A stretch of 64,000 nucleotides of DNA from Trema orientale (taxonomy: Eukaryota > Streptophyta > Magnoliopsida > Rosales > Cannabaceae): the NCBI GenBank assembly GCA_002914845.1, contig JXTC01000036.1:7585-71584 (forward strand). The letters are read 5' to 3'. This document shows, in pieces, positions 49,106 through 61,551 of the stretch. Below the pieces are notes generated by a model that saw only the letters and a program-made list of their open reading frames with translations, did no database searches and had not been told where the DNA came from. A program made the translations under genes and the position numbers. How positions within the stretch are numbered: position 1 is the first letter of the stretch; every line of letters begins with the position of its first letter.

Positions 49106-51345
49106 GGTAGGGGTGGCAATTCGTGTTGTCGTGTCATATTCGTGTCGTGTCGAGACATATATATAACAAACAATTACCAAACCCAAACCCGACACGTTTA
49201 TTATTCGTGTCATGATTTGTAAACCCACACCCGACACGCTAAATAAACAGGTTAACCTGTGAGCGACACATTTAACACGTTATTTAAATAGGTCGTATTC
49301 AGATCGTGTCCAACGTAACACGATCTGCTAACCTGTATACTGTTAACCCGTTAATTGAACTCAATTTAACATATTAATGTTAAATTCAACTTGACATAAT
49401 GTATTAACTTATTAATTTTAACATGTAACTAATTTCACATTTTCAATATAACTTGATATAATCTATTAACTTATTTTATATTTCCAATATAACCAAGCAA
49501 CCATACTCAAATAAATATAACATACAATCCAAAGTTTAAAACCAAAATAAAACTTTCAAGTTTTAGTACATAAAACATAAAAGGGAAGTTTTAAGTCATC
49601 GTACACCCAAGATAATACAATATCTCAAAAAATTTAATCGTGTTAGACAGGTCAATTTCGGGTTTAACAGGTTAACCTGCTAATGACCTATTATTTAATC
49701 GTGTTTAATCGAGTTTAACCTGTTTTGACCTGTACCTATTTAAGACAAACCCAAACCTGCTAACTTCGTGTCGTTTTCGAATCGTGTTATCGTGTCGTGA
49801 CCTAAATTGCCACTCCTACTTAGAGGGGACGTCTAATGTAAGGTCATGGGAAAATAACCTTAAGTAGGGTCATGAAGTTTAGGACGTCCGATTGTAAATC
49901 AATAGCTAAAATGAGAGGGCTCAAAAATTAAACAATGTTACCATTGACACCGGAAATAAACCCCAAAAAACTCAATCTACACTTTCTTCGTCCATCTCGC
50001 TCTCGCTGCTCTCCCTTTCTCTCTTTCTCTGTTTCAGATCATAAGGCCCAAAAAACCTAGGAACCTCCCCATCTCCAACCTTATTTCCGGTGAGCCCATC
50101 TGCCACCCCAACTTTAGTCACGGTGAGGCCGGCGCCACAGCGCCATAGTCTCTGTCGATGTCAGGTGAGTGTCCCTTGTATCGGTCTGTAAGCTTATTTC
50201 CGTTTTCGGTGTCCACCGGAAATAAACCCTAAAAAACCCAATCTACACCTCTCTCTGTTTCTCTGTTTTAGATCAAAAGGCCCAAAAAACCCAGGAACTC
50301 CTCTCCCTCTCTCGCGCTCCCTCTCTCTCTTTCTCTGTTCTGTCGCGGTGAGGCCGGTGCCACAGTGCCACAATTTCTGTCGACGTAGGGGAGTGTCCCT
50401 TATATCGGTCTGCAATCTTATTTGAAATATCTTAAGAACTTGGCAGCCTATAAGTAGCAATGGAATTCTCTTGTTCTCAAATTTACAAGCCTGTTTAATC
50501 GAAGATATCTTTATGGCCTTATCACGTTTGCTAGTCTACTAGAGTTGGAGCATTGCAGTCATAGAAGTTTTTTGAAATAAGCAATTTGTACAAGTTTTGC
50601 AATCTGAGATCGAGTTTCTGCATGCTACAATTTACAAAATATGAAGTTTTGTTATGCCGTTTCATAACCCTGCTAACATACATAGCAGGTGAGAAATTGA
50701 AAATCATAAGATAAACCTTCTTTTTTTTTTTTTTAAATTACAATTATGTAACCAATAATAGGCTGTATTCCTACATTCTGTAATTAGTTTGAATTGACTA
50801 TACACAAGCTATATTTGACAAATTTGTACTACACAATGTTTCAAAATCTTTTTTTCTCCTACATGATATTTACTGCTACTGGCTTTTAACAGACTATTTC
50901 TTCTTTCTTTTTTCGGCGAGAATTGGTTGGATTTGTAGATGCCTATTGAACGCTTCGTTGAATAGAAACCTAAATTGGTCGGTCTGTCAATTTTGGATCG
51001 CGATTTCAGAAAATTAATGAGAAAGATCGGCGAGAGAGGGTGGGGATTTAAATCGGGTCTCTCTCCGGTGTAATAGAGGTGGAATCTGATGTGGAACAGA
51101 GTTCCTGGGTGAATCGGTGAATCGGCCTTATGGTCTGAAACAGAGAAGGAGAGAGAGAGAGCAGGGAGAGCGAGATGGACGAAAAAAATGTAGATTGGAT
51201 TTTTTGGGGTTTATTTCCAGTGTCAATGGTAACATTATTTAATTTTTGAGCCCTCCCATTTTAGCCGTTGATTTACAATCGGACGTCCTAAACTTCATAA
51301 CCCTACTTAGGGTCATTTTCCCATGACCCTACATTAGACGTCCCC
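49106..51345. mobile_element. Mutator-like element with about 190-bp inverted ends, split by a hAT insertion
   Basis: The left arm (49827 to about 50020) and right arm (about 51140-51345) are inverted copies, from 'ggggacgtctaatgta' at the left to its mirror at 51345. Without the nested hAT the element is about 1.5 kb. The 9-bp target duplication ctccttaga is perfect at 49097-49105 and 51346-51354, which identifies it as Mutator-like. The first two G bases of the element (49106-49107) are now separated from the rest by the hAT at 49108-49818. A roughly 210-250 bp part of the left arm, including 'ccggaaataaacc' and 'gtgaggccggygccacag', is repeated in tandem (about 49955-50200 and 50214-50420). 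No transposase is encoded and no captured gene was recognised. Confidence 0.8.
49108..49818. mobile_element. hAT-like non-autonomous element (711 bp)
   Basis: The ends 'taggggtggcaatt' and 'aattgccactccta' are inverted copies. The element is flanked by a perfect 8-bp duplication cttagagg (49100-49107 and 49819-49826). Both subterminal regions are packed with cgtgtcgtgt/acacga modules, the usual transposase-binding layout of hAT elements. No transposase frame is present. It sits exactly across the left boundary of the Mutator-like element. Confidence 0.9.
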
Positions 51346-51354
51346 CTCCTTAGA

Positions 51355-52319
51355 ACTCAACTATTTTTGTGTTTTTCTCCTTTTTTTTTAATTATATTCT
51401 CCAATATTTTGATGCATAATGCTCATAGTTATTTGAGAAAAATTAAGAATTCACCAAGATTAGAGGCTCATCAAATTAATGACGATTTTGCAGTGAATTA
51501 AAAGCGAAAAACCCATGAATAAAATTTAAATTTATACATAAATTACATTTTAAAAAGGGGATATACTTCTATGAAATTGCATAACGAATACTGTTCATAA
51601 AGAAGAAGATAAAAAAGAAAAAAAAAACTTGAGGTGCTACAAAAGCTATTAATTAATTAAGTACCAAAAAAGTCAATCTTTTTGATAAACCAATTGCTGC
51701 CTCCTAGTCGATCAATGTTTAAAGATTGTTATTTTTAGTTTTTTTCTTAATTCTTTTTCTTTAATGGATAGTGAAAAGACTTCATAGAATTGCAAGAGAT
51801 GAATAAATTGAGGCAGATTCATGGATAGAGAAACAAAAATGAAAACGAAAAAAAACAAACAAACTTAACTCATTAAGATTAAAATCATTAGTAGAATTGC
51901 TTATAAAAAAAAAATTTATTGATAGAATCAAAATATTTAGTATTCATAATTTGTTTATCTATAATTGTAAAATTGAAATTATATGAAGTTTTGATTTCTT
52001 AAGATCTATAACATAATTTCGTAGGAGTGATATACGTATCAAGGGTTGTACTAAGAAATAAGGTTTATTTGTTTAATTAATGCAATATAAGGGCAATTTA
52101 TGTAAATTTATAAGAGAATATTTTTAGAATTAATTAGAAAGGGGTTCGAAGAGAAAAAAGAGGGATGACAATAGAGCCACCCCTTGCATAAATATCCATT
52201 TTTTTTTACTTATATATTATTCACACCCATTTTTGAAGAAGTGTATACCACAAATATTTGTTCATACATAAAAAAAAAAGGAAAAAAAAAACGAAATTTC
52301 ACCTTTTTACATTGCAATT
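51355..52319. other. Gene-free AT-rich DNA
   Basis: Nothing recognised. Confidence 0.45.
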
Positions 52320-52890
52320 TTAAGGGGCGTTATCAATTTTGGCTCTTTTTTAATAAAACAAGTAATAAAAAGAGGGACAACCTAAAAACTATTTATAAAA
52401 TTAGGACTTTTATTGCATGTGATTTAATAAAAATTTCGGAGTTCCAAAATTACCTCTGACTCAACTCCAGTCAAAATTTTTTGACCAAGTTGAAAAAGTC
52501 AAAAGTGAAGAAGGAGGGCAACCATGCATATTCGACTAGGGTCCAAATTGTTCGACTACAGTCAAAAATTTTCAACCGGTCAATTCGACTACGGTCGAAA
52601 TTTTCCGACCACTAGTTGAAAATTGATTAGAAGTGGAACAATTGAGAGAGGCGGCAGAACAAGTTTAACCGCAGTTAAATTTTTTTGACCCTAGTCAAGC
52701 GGAGGTGCCATCAAGGTCAGAGTTGGGATTGGCTATGGTGGTAAGGATAGATTTGTTAGGGAATAAGATACCTAAAAATTTAATACATATGACATGACAA
52801 TAGATATTAGTTTTGAAAATATTTATAGGTGAATCTTTTTCATCATTAGAGTTTAGTAAATCCTTTAGGTGTAAATTTCCCTTTGGAAAA
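52320..52890. repeat. Dispersed palindrome-rich repeat, copy 2
   Basis: Second copy of the 5390-6010 family: 'aaaagagggacaacct', 'cttttattgcatg', 'ggtcgaaattttccgacc' modules and 'catgacatgacaatag'. The GGTCGAA palindromes are more eroded here (gtcaaaaattttcaacc). Confidence 0.65.
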
Positions 52891-54028
52891 TCCTATTTAA
52901 AAGTGGAAACTTTGATTAATAGAAAACGACACTTATTTTCTATTTCCTATTTCTATCAACAAATATGGGAACACATTAGCTATACAAGCGAAAAACAAGC
53001 GTGATTTCTTAATGCCTTATTCTCATACGCATTCTCCTTTGGCCATTTATAGAGAATGCAAGTCCATTAAAACGAAGAAAAATAATACGTAAAGACACTT
53101 CTCTATTCTATTAGGTTCTATTATAGGCTTTTGCAAAGAAGTATTATATAGATGATGATCACAAATGGAATGAAGCAAAGCAAGTGGAATGGATTATGTA
53201 AAACAGGGGGAAAAAAATGAAAGGAAAATAAAAAAAGGTGAGCATATTTAATGCATTAGGATTTTATCGTGATGATGAGGTTAACTGATTAATCATACTT
53301 GTAAATTTCAAACGATTAGAGAGCCTAAAAATAGGTTTTGCCGATCGAAAGCTACATGCTACTATTTACAGAAGTTGACAATTAATCATACCCCATGATC
53401 ATTCATGAGATGGGATCTTCACCAAAAATCAAACACGTGATGGAAATTACTACAAAAAATTTATGTTGATTTCTTGGAAAACAAGCATGGAAAAAACTAT
53501 GGCATACTTTCTCTTTGTCATGTTCATAATAATGTGCCTTAGTTTGTCAATCATATTATTTAAGCTGTTATTGCACATGATGTATGTGTTCCTGGCATTT
53601 GAGACTTATAGATTAAGTGATATAGAATCCCCCCATTTGTGGGTCTTGTTTCTTAGTCGCGAGGTTTAGAAATCGCAGCAGTTCGAAGGCCGAACTCATC
53701 AATGCATTATCTTCTTCTTAATCCAATAATGATTACCAGAAAATAGTATGAATTTATGTGAAGTGAAATCTCATTTTTCATTTACTTAATTGATATTTAT
53801 AGATTCTATATATAGCACGGGTGTAATATCAATATGGCATGATGTACGTGGTGCTAGTATATATAGACGTTTAACTAGCTTGCTGAATAAATTAACTAAT
53901 CAAGCAATGAAAACCATTAATTTATCTCTAGACTCCTAGACTCTGGTTTAAGAAGTCTAGTAATTTGCTTCTACAACTTGATGATTATCACAAAAATAAA
54001 TAAACACGTAAAATAACTAAATAAATAT
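52891..54028. other. Gene-free DNA
   Basis: No gene recognised. The short hydrophobic frame at 53463-53669 has no family signature and no homologous context. Confidence 0.45.
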
Positions 54029-54281
54029 GGGCACTAATCTAGTAAGTATTTTTTTTTTTAACCTATACATAGGTATCATTTTGGCTAATGAAAATTTATC
54101 ATGTATATTTTTTCATTGTATAAATAAGAGAGAGAAATAGCATTAATGATGCACATCTTTTCATGCACCTCATTATAAATATTGGATTATCATTAGATGA
54201 TGTTCTAACGGATCTAACAGCTCAAAAAAATAAATACTTATCCATAGGTAGAAAAAAAAAAACCTATTAGATTGGTAACCA
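54029..54281 (+). mobile_element. MITE, copy 3 of three
   Basis: Same family as 27245-27446: 'gcactaatctagtaagtat' at the left, 'acctattagattggtaacc' at the right, core 'atgaaaatttatcatgta' and 'gatgcacatcttttcatg'. Both flanks contain aataaata, a possible but low-complexity target duplication. Confidence 0.78.
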
Positions 54282-54791
54282 ATAAATAAATAAGCAAAAC
54301 ATATCGGCCTATCAGGTGATATACGAATACATAAATAGATAATATAATTTTTTTTAATAAAAAAACCATGATATTTAGCCCTTTTGTTTTTGTTTTCTTT
54401 TTTTTTTTCAAAAAAACACTTTTTAAAATCATATAAACTAATTAAGAAAATAATTATATTTTTCTATTAAATCCCACCAGATTTATATCTATGTCAAATT
54501 TGAACTTTAAAGTTCTTGAATATGATAGTCTTACATTTTAAAATCATATAAGCTTTTTTTTTTCCTGAGGGAATAAAATCATATAAACTAATCAAGAACG
54601 TAATTTGGTGTGTTTGAAGGCTATCATAGTTGGATTGATGAAAGGTTGTGCACTATTTATTACTCTTATTGATTGCTTTTTGATTGCCGATTATTTTTGT
54701 GAATGACACTCAATAATTTTAAAAAGTGAATATGTCTTATCAATAATTTCAAAATCTAATTTTGACGGTGAGATTTGATTTTAAAAAAAAA

Positions 54792-55399
54792 ACATAATAC
54801 AAGAAACTTTATTTTAGATTAACTAATAAAAAGTTTTCTTCTCCCTTTTTTTATCCCTCGAAAACTCAATGTCTGTCCTTTTTGTTTTTCTTTTGATACT
54901 ATTCCATATATAAATTGATTTTCTCACTATAAAAACTTGATCGACTATATCGGTGAATATATCGGTTGAAATTGTATAACTCGTACATAAATTGATTTAC
55001 TTTTAACAAAAAAAAAAAATTGCTATACTATGAAATATAAAAAGGCGATATTAACTATAATTACTCAATTAGCTTCGATTAGGCCCAACTTATTTNACAT
55101 AATACAAGAAACTTTATTTTAGATTAACTAATAAAAAGTTTTCTTCTCCCTTTTTTTTTCCCTCGAAAACTCAATGTCTGTCATTTTTGTTTTTCTTTTG
55201 ATACTATTCCATATATAAATTGATTTTCTCACTATAAAAACTTGATCGAATATATCGGTGAATATATCGGTTGAAATTGTATAACTCGTACATAAATTGA
55301 TTTACTTTTAACCAAAAAAAAAATTGCTATACTATGAAATATAAAAAGGCGATATTAACTATAATTACTCAATTAGCTTCGATTAGGCCCAACTTATTT
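54792..55399. repeat. 304-bp direct duplication separated by one N
   Basis: 54792-55095 and 55097-55399 are nearly identical direct copies starting at 'acataatacaagaaac' and ending at 'ggcccaacttattt'. They meet at a single N (55096). Only a handful of differences are visible (for example tgtcctttt/tgtcatttt, gatcgact/gatcgaat and homopolymer lengths). This is more likely two overlapping contig ends or haplotypes joined without merging than a real tandem repeat. Confidence 0.9.
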
Positions 55400-56060
55400 T
55401 TAAATTACGGTCATCAATCTATGCTGTGGGTGCTCAGTTGTAGAAATCTCACCTATTTTGGTTATATTCCAACCGCATCATGCTACTCAATCCAATTTTT
55501 GTAAATTATCCAATTCAATCCAACTGGTACGATGTGGTCTTGATTGGAATTTTAAAAACGCAATCCGCTAACTAAACTAAGCGCATTTAATTTTCGAACT
55601 TATCTATCCAGTCCAATCTAATTTTAACTGTTTACTTCTCGATTCGAAAACAATTTCATGATTTTGAAATTCGTGCAACTAAAAATAGATGAAGAGAACG
55701 TGACCAATGAAAAACAAGATTTGAAAACGTCTCAAAAATCCTTCATAAACATTTTATCGTTTTCTGTTTGGAGATTACGCTAGTGAATCAATTTTGGGGA
55801 GACTGTGCGAAGTGGTTAAGACATGCACAGGAGGAAGAAGTGAGTAGCGGCTGAATTGAGGAGTGGAGGACGCGATGAAGATGGATCTGGTGTGGGTGTG
55901 CGACTCACGAAGAGTGGTGTTTGCGTTGAGACGTGGTGAGCAGTCGGGTCGAAGGAGGACAGTAGCGGCAACTTCGCTCTTGGATTTGGAGTGCAAGGTG
56001 ACCCCCGATGGTGGTATATATGAAGTTAACAGCGAAGTTTTTCTTTGCTGATAGGAGAAT
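55400..56060. other. Gene-free DNA
   Basis: No gene recognised. The overlapping frames at 55775-56080 on both strands lack any known motif. Confidence 0.45.
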
Positions 56061-56068
56061 ATAGTTGG

Positions 56069-56625
56069 TAGGACTGGCAATTCATGTTATCGTGTCGTGT
56101 TCGGATCGACACGATTATGACACGACACGATAACATCTAACCCGAACACGACACGATTAATAAACGTGTCAAAAATTTAAATCCGAACACGACATGATTA
56201 ATACACGTGTAATACGACACGACACGTGTAATCTGTTTAATAAATGTGTCATGTGTCTTATTATGACCCGTTTGACACGATTATTCAAAATTGACACGAT
56301 TATTCTAATTTAACACAATTATGCATTACCTAATTTAATTTTACTCCTAAAGATATGCTTAGAATTAATCAAAATCACGTTTAATATAATAAATGTGTCA
56401 TATTAGTGTCGTGTTGACACGACACGAAAACGCCGCGTTTAATTAAACAGGTTACACGGGTCATTTTCGGGTTAAGTGGGTTGACCCAAAACCCACTAGT
56501 TTATTATACGTGTTACACGTGTCAACCCAAAATTGACACGAAAATTAAATAGGTCACCCAAACTCGTTTATTTCGTGTCGTTTTCGAGTCGTATCGTCGT
56601 GTCGTGTAGAAAATTATCAGCCCTA
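56069..56625. mobile_element. hAT-like non-autonomous element (557 bp)
   Basis: The ends 'taggactggcaatt' and 'aattatcagcccta' are imperfect inverted copies, flanked by a perfect 8-bp duplication atagttgg (56061-56068 and 56626-56633). The interior carries many acacgac/gtcgtgt modules near both ends. It is the same family as 49108-49818. Confidence 0.88.
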
Positions 56626-56633
56626 ATAGTTGG

Positions 56634-57960
56634 TCGATAGCTACCGGAAGGCAAGGGAAATGAGGATTGGACCGATGAGATTTTAGTGGGGAAGAAAAAA
56701 AACAAAAAACAACACACCAAATAGGATTCTATAAACGCAAAATTTGCAATTTCAAACAACAAACTTTTTATCAAATTTATTTTTTTAAAAATGCTATTTC
56801 AAAATAATCTTTTTCTAATCACAAACAACAAACTTTTAAGCAAATTTTTTAAAAATAAAATTTCAAAATAGCCGTTTTCTAATCACAAATCAAACATGAT
56901 ATTCAAATCCTTGCGATTAGTTTGAATTAGATTAGATAAGACCTTTAACACCCCGAATGCATCCATCCTCCTTAAAAAAATTTGAGTAATTATAGCAAAT
57001 GTTCCGTTCTACACTATTTTAGTAAATGCCATTTTAAAAAAAATAAGTAAATAGTGGAAAGTATCAGTTTTTACATTTGGTAAGTAATTAATTAATTAAC
57101 TTAGTTTATATACCGGATTGGATTACAATTTCAAACTTCTCAAAGAAAAGAGATGAAAAGTGGATCTGAAGATAAAAGAGGAAGATAACAAAGGTCACCA
57201 ACAAACTATTGCTTTCAACATCTGTTCTTGGATTGAGTTCTTGGCTGAGTAGACTATATGATTCCAATATTAGTCGAGATCCACGCCCGTTGAAAAGAAA
57301 AACAACCCAACAACCTAACAGATCTAAATCAAAAAAAAAAAAAATCTTATATTCAAGATCTCGTAAAACGAACTTAAAATCTATATAAAAGGTGATTTTA
57401 CAAACTATATTTAGATATAGACTTAGTAAAAAAACTAAAAGAAAATTATGGGAGGAGAAGGAGGAGAGGAGGCCAGAGAAGGAAACGCTCCCTCTCTAGT
57501 CTATGTGGGAGCAACGGTGAATTTTTTATTTATTTTTTTTTTTTAGAGAGTGAGAAAAGCAGGTAGAGAGAGAGAGAAGAGGGGAATAGGGATAATATTT
57601 CTTCCACCATGCATCGGTTTTTGTATGTTTTAAAGAGACCAAAAATTGGCCATACTGCCGAAAGCTCCTTGAAACACCCCAGTCCATCTACCATCTGAAA
57701 GTCACAAAGCCTGATCCAAATTGGGCCAGACGGCCCAGACCCATGCTTTGTCATGCTCTGTCAATTTTGGCTACGATCCAATTACCCAATTAAATGGTGA
57801 GCACCCGAAGCCGAAAGCATAATCCAAAAAAAATAAATAAATAAAAAACAAAATTGATGAAACGAAAATGGCGGGCGAAGGAAGAAATTTTATTCAAACT
57901 AAAAGCGCTCTCTCTCTCTCTCTCTCTCCCACTCCGGACTCTCTTTCTCTCTCTAGAGAA
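56634..57960. other. Gene-free DNA and SPC25 upstream region
   Basis: No gene recognised between 56634 and about 57870. The last 60 bases before the SPC25 start are a CT-rich pyrimidine patch (about 57904-57956), a typical plant leader feature. Confidence 0.5.
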
Positions 57961-60400
57961 ATGGATAGTAAAGCTGAGGAACCAGTGAGGACGAGGATGG
58001 AGTCGCTGCGTATGGCCTGCGACACAGAAATACTCGCTCACCAGCAGAAGATCGATGCTTGGACGGCGTCGTTTCGGCAATCCCTATCGTCGATCCGTGC
58101 CAGAGTACAAGAAACCGTTCAATCTCAAGGTTCAATGCCCCCAAGCTTAGGGTTTTCTACTGATTTGTGCACTATTAGGATCTCGGATTGGGGTTTTTTG
58201 TTGGGGTTGAGACAGAAGATGGACACAGAGTTAGGGTTTCACAAAAGGGTCGATTTGGGAACATATTAGTTCAATATTCTTCCTTTTTTTTATTTTATTT
58301 AATTTCATTTTTGTTGAATATTTATAGGTAAACTTGTGGAGGTTAAAGCTAAGTTGAGGGAGACAGAAGATGATTTGGTTAAAGCCCTATCAGGTATATG
58401 ACTCTGCTACTAAGAATTTGAAATTAAGAGTAAGTTCTTTTTTTTTTTTTTTTTTCCGGATTCTTGTGGCAAATTATGATGGGTTTGTTCGATTTACTTA
58501 AGTTTAAGTGTTTAAATATTAGAAGATTCATACATATAGTTTGTTTGATATTAGGGGAACATTTCAATCAGTTTTAGCTTGTTTTTCTTTTCCTTTTATT
58601 ATTCCTAGTTTGTGTGTTTATGGATTTGTACTGTTATTCTTTAGTGAAGAACCGTAAAGAGGCAAAGCGGATTGCCATCATGGAATCTCTTGCTGCTATG
58701 AAAGCCAGAGTAGAAGAACTTAAAAGACATGTTCAAGATCAGAGAGCTAAGAGGGATGAATATGCTGAAATTCTTTCTCAGCAATCTTCGGGTATTCACT
58801 TAATTACATCAGTCTGTCCTTGAACTTCCAAAATTATGTTGTTGCTTTTAACTATTTATTAAACAAACGATTGGACCTGTGCTCGGTTGTGCAGAACTAA
58901 ATTAGTAGAACTCATCCCTTTCGCTTTTCTTTATCATGTGCGTTTTTTGCTAGCTTATAATGAAAGCCTTTTTCAGTATCTGAAGAAACTGATAGCCAAA
59001 ATGTTAAAGATGAAATACAAGAAGCTATCTCTTGGTACAATAGAGTTCTTGGTTTCCACGTTGAAGGCGGGCATGGTAATGAAGATTTTTGAGGTCTTTT
59101 TTCTTCTGCAACAAATTTTCCTTTATTTTCGGAGAAAAGTGACATACGTAGGACTAATTTTGTGTGCTAGGTGTGAAATTCATATTCAAGAATATCAGTT
59201 TGAAGAATCCAAATGAGGAATATTCATTCACCGTTCGCCATGCAGACAATATGTACACCTGTAAGTGAGATATTGTCATCTGTTAGCCATGTTATAATGC
59301 TTAACGCAAACTAATATCCTGCACTTTTTTCCCCATTCTCCGTGCCCCATTGTTTGTATTTCCAGTGTTAGATTGTGATCCACACTTGAATGACATCAAG
59401 GAGTTGATCTATGAATTGAACAGAACGAATGGTTTATTTACATTTGTCAGAATCATGAGGCAGAAGTTTCAAGAAGCTGCCGCTCAAGGTAAAAACCTTA
59501 CCTCTTATGCCATTCTGTAAATCCCACATGTTTGAAGGGCAAGAACTTCTGGAGCAGGTGTGCTGCTTTATGGTGGCAGCTATTCTGGTTATTTCTAGTA
59601 ATCAAACCCAGAAATTATTTATGGTTTCACCTAATCCTTGTGCATATCTCATTCTTTGCTGTATGGTTTCACCTTACTTATTCATATTTGTCTTGCGAAT
59701 TAAAGTCCTATTTGTTTTAATTGATTCACTAGGATATTTACCCCAGTTGACAAATCTTCTTCAAGAATCTTCCACAGTTTCCACCTCCGCACCAGCTTCG
59801 TCAATTTCAACCGACAGAAATGAATCTTTGGCTAAGAAAAATGAGCACCATGTTCAACTTGGAGAAGTTGATAGACGTAGCAAGAAACAGAACAGGGGAA
59901 AGGGCAATAACGATGCACTCCTATCTCCTGGATCTGTTCGTCGGTCCCCTCGTTTTGTGGTATAATTTGGTTGCTTGCAATGTCCTTTTTATATGTTTAC
60001 AGAAGTTTAACTTATTAGGATAGAGGCCCATATCTTACGGACTTCTATTAATGAGATTTAAGTTGTTATGTTGCACATATTTTTACTTCCAGTATTTGGA
60101 AGAGTTTTATGGTTTAAGGATCTACAATTTTTCTTTCAATTCTAGATGAAACAATCATAAAGATAGTCTTCCTATAGGGATATCTAGTGACAAAATCCTA
60201 GAGTCTGGCATTGGCATAGCCAAAATAGAGGGGAAAAAAATCTCTCTTTTTTCTTGTTCTTTTTAAGATTCTCAATTAAGCTGCCGATGTAAGGTTCCTT
60301 CGTGATATGAAAGGTGTACTTCCATCATTCTGTGGTGTCATTGCATCATTTGTGTAACAATCCTTGATGAATGTGCTACATTTGGCAGGTCAAAAAATGA
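57961..60400 (+). CDS. SPC25: Kinetochore protein SPC25 homologue, 310 aa
   Basis: Eight exons: 57961-58129, 58328-58393, 58645-58791, 58977-59075, 59171-59260, 59366-59488, 59733-59959 and 60389-60400. Introns are GT-AG, mostly phase 1. SPC25 pairs with SPC24 in the NDC80 complex that links kinetochores to spindle microtubules. Residues about 15-150 are a long heptad-rich coiled coil (KNRKEAKRIAIMESLAAMKA, then ARVEELKRHVQDQRAKRDEY). Residues about 145-235 form the globular Spc25 domain (WYNRVLGFHVE, GVKFIFKNI, LLDCDP). Residues 236-310 are a basic, serine-rich plant-type tail ending RRSPRFVVKK. The last exon carries only VKK and the stop. If that intron is retained, translation ends two codons earlier in a similar tail (RRSPRFVV, stop at 59963-59965). 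An in-frame ATG at 57868 would add 31 residues of pyrimidine-patch translation, so 57961 is preferred. Confidence 0.92.
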
Positions 60401-61551
60401 TGATGATGATGTAGAGGCTGATGTCCCACAGAGTAAATACAGGCATGTTTACAACCTTCTGAGCTGGTCATTACTTGTGACTCGTGTGCTTTACAGCTGA
60501 TATGCCAAGGCAGGAAGCTTAACTAAAACCATCACCATGCTGCTTGGTGTTCTTTTTACTTTTATTATTTTGTATTGAATTAAAGTAACAGCTAATGGAA
60601 TGTAAGGGTGACAATCCCCGAGTTTTAATTTACTGAATCTCTGTACTCCTTTCATATTGATCTATGCAATTTTTATTTTATTTATTTATTTTTTTTGATT
60701 TAGCTGAAGCTGTTCTTAGCTTTCTTTCGAGGTTGATTGGCGAGTGTAATGTGCGACTTGTTACTTCGTTGTTTCGGATTTCAGCCATGAATAATAAAAA
60801 TGTAACCATGGTCATATGTTTTTATAATTTTTTTTTTTGCTGCGTTTAATATTGCAAAGGAAATGGAAGGTCACTGGCTCCTGGTAACCTTTAAAATGCT
60901 TGTTCATTGTCTATATGAATTCAATTTTTCAGAAAGTAAATGCTCTTTTATTTTTAATACAAGTCAAAATGTTCTTCACTTGAAAATTTTACATCATTCT
61001 TGAGTTGGAAGATCAGCTTTCATTGTTTTTTTTTTTTCTTTTTCTTTATTCTTTCTTTCCCCTCTTTCTACTCTCTCCTCTCTCTGGTCATGTTATGTTA
61101 TCATTTAGCTAATATCACTTTTGGCATTTTAGATGCTTCATTTTCACTCTTTGTTATTTTGGATGCATTGGTCATTAGTTCGCTGGCCTACAAGCTCAAA
61201 TTTTTGGAGTACGGGTAAGGAAAGTTTCTGGGAATTCCTCACACTGGTTAATGGTTAGGAACCAATTTTCGTATCTTTTCTTTTCGCGAAAATGGGACTT
61301 TTGTCACATAATTTAAGATTAAAGACCAACTGACCAAAGACAAATGTCGGAACTTGGAAAGAGAATGATTTTATTATTATATTATGAAGTGAAGGAAACT
61401 TACAACATTGAGAGGAGAATGAGAAGGAAGAATTCTTGGGGTCCCTTTTTATTCTCATGTACTTAAATATAAATCTATTAAAGGCTTCTGTGATGCCATT
61501 CATCATATGAATAAGCTTTATATACATAACTAAAACGTCTTTAGGTTTTTA
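60401..61551. other. Convergent intergenic region between SPC25 and the dehydrogenase gene
   Basis: It holds the 3' flanks of two convergent genes. No further gene was recognised; frames at 60664-60849 and 61000-61218 run through T-rich tracts. Confidence 0.5.

Noticed and set aside
50194..50460. Minus-strand 88-codon frame inside the Mutator-like element
   Set aside because: Arg-Glu repeats come from GA-rich DNA, and it lies in duplicated arm sequence.
57868..57960. Upstream in-frame start for SPC25
   Set aside because: The added residues are translated pyrimidine patch; 57961 gives the conserved start region.
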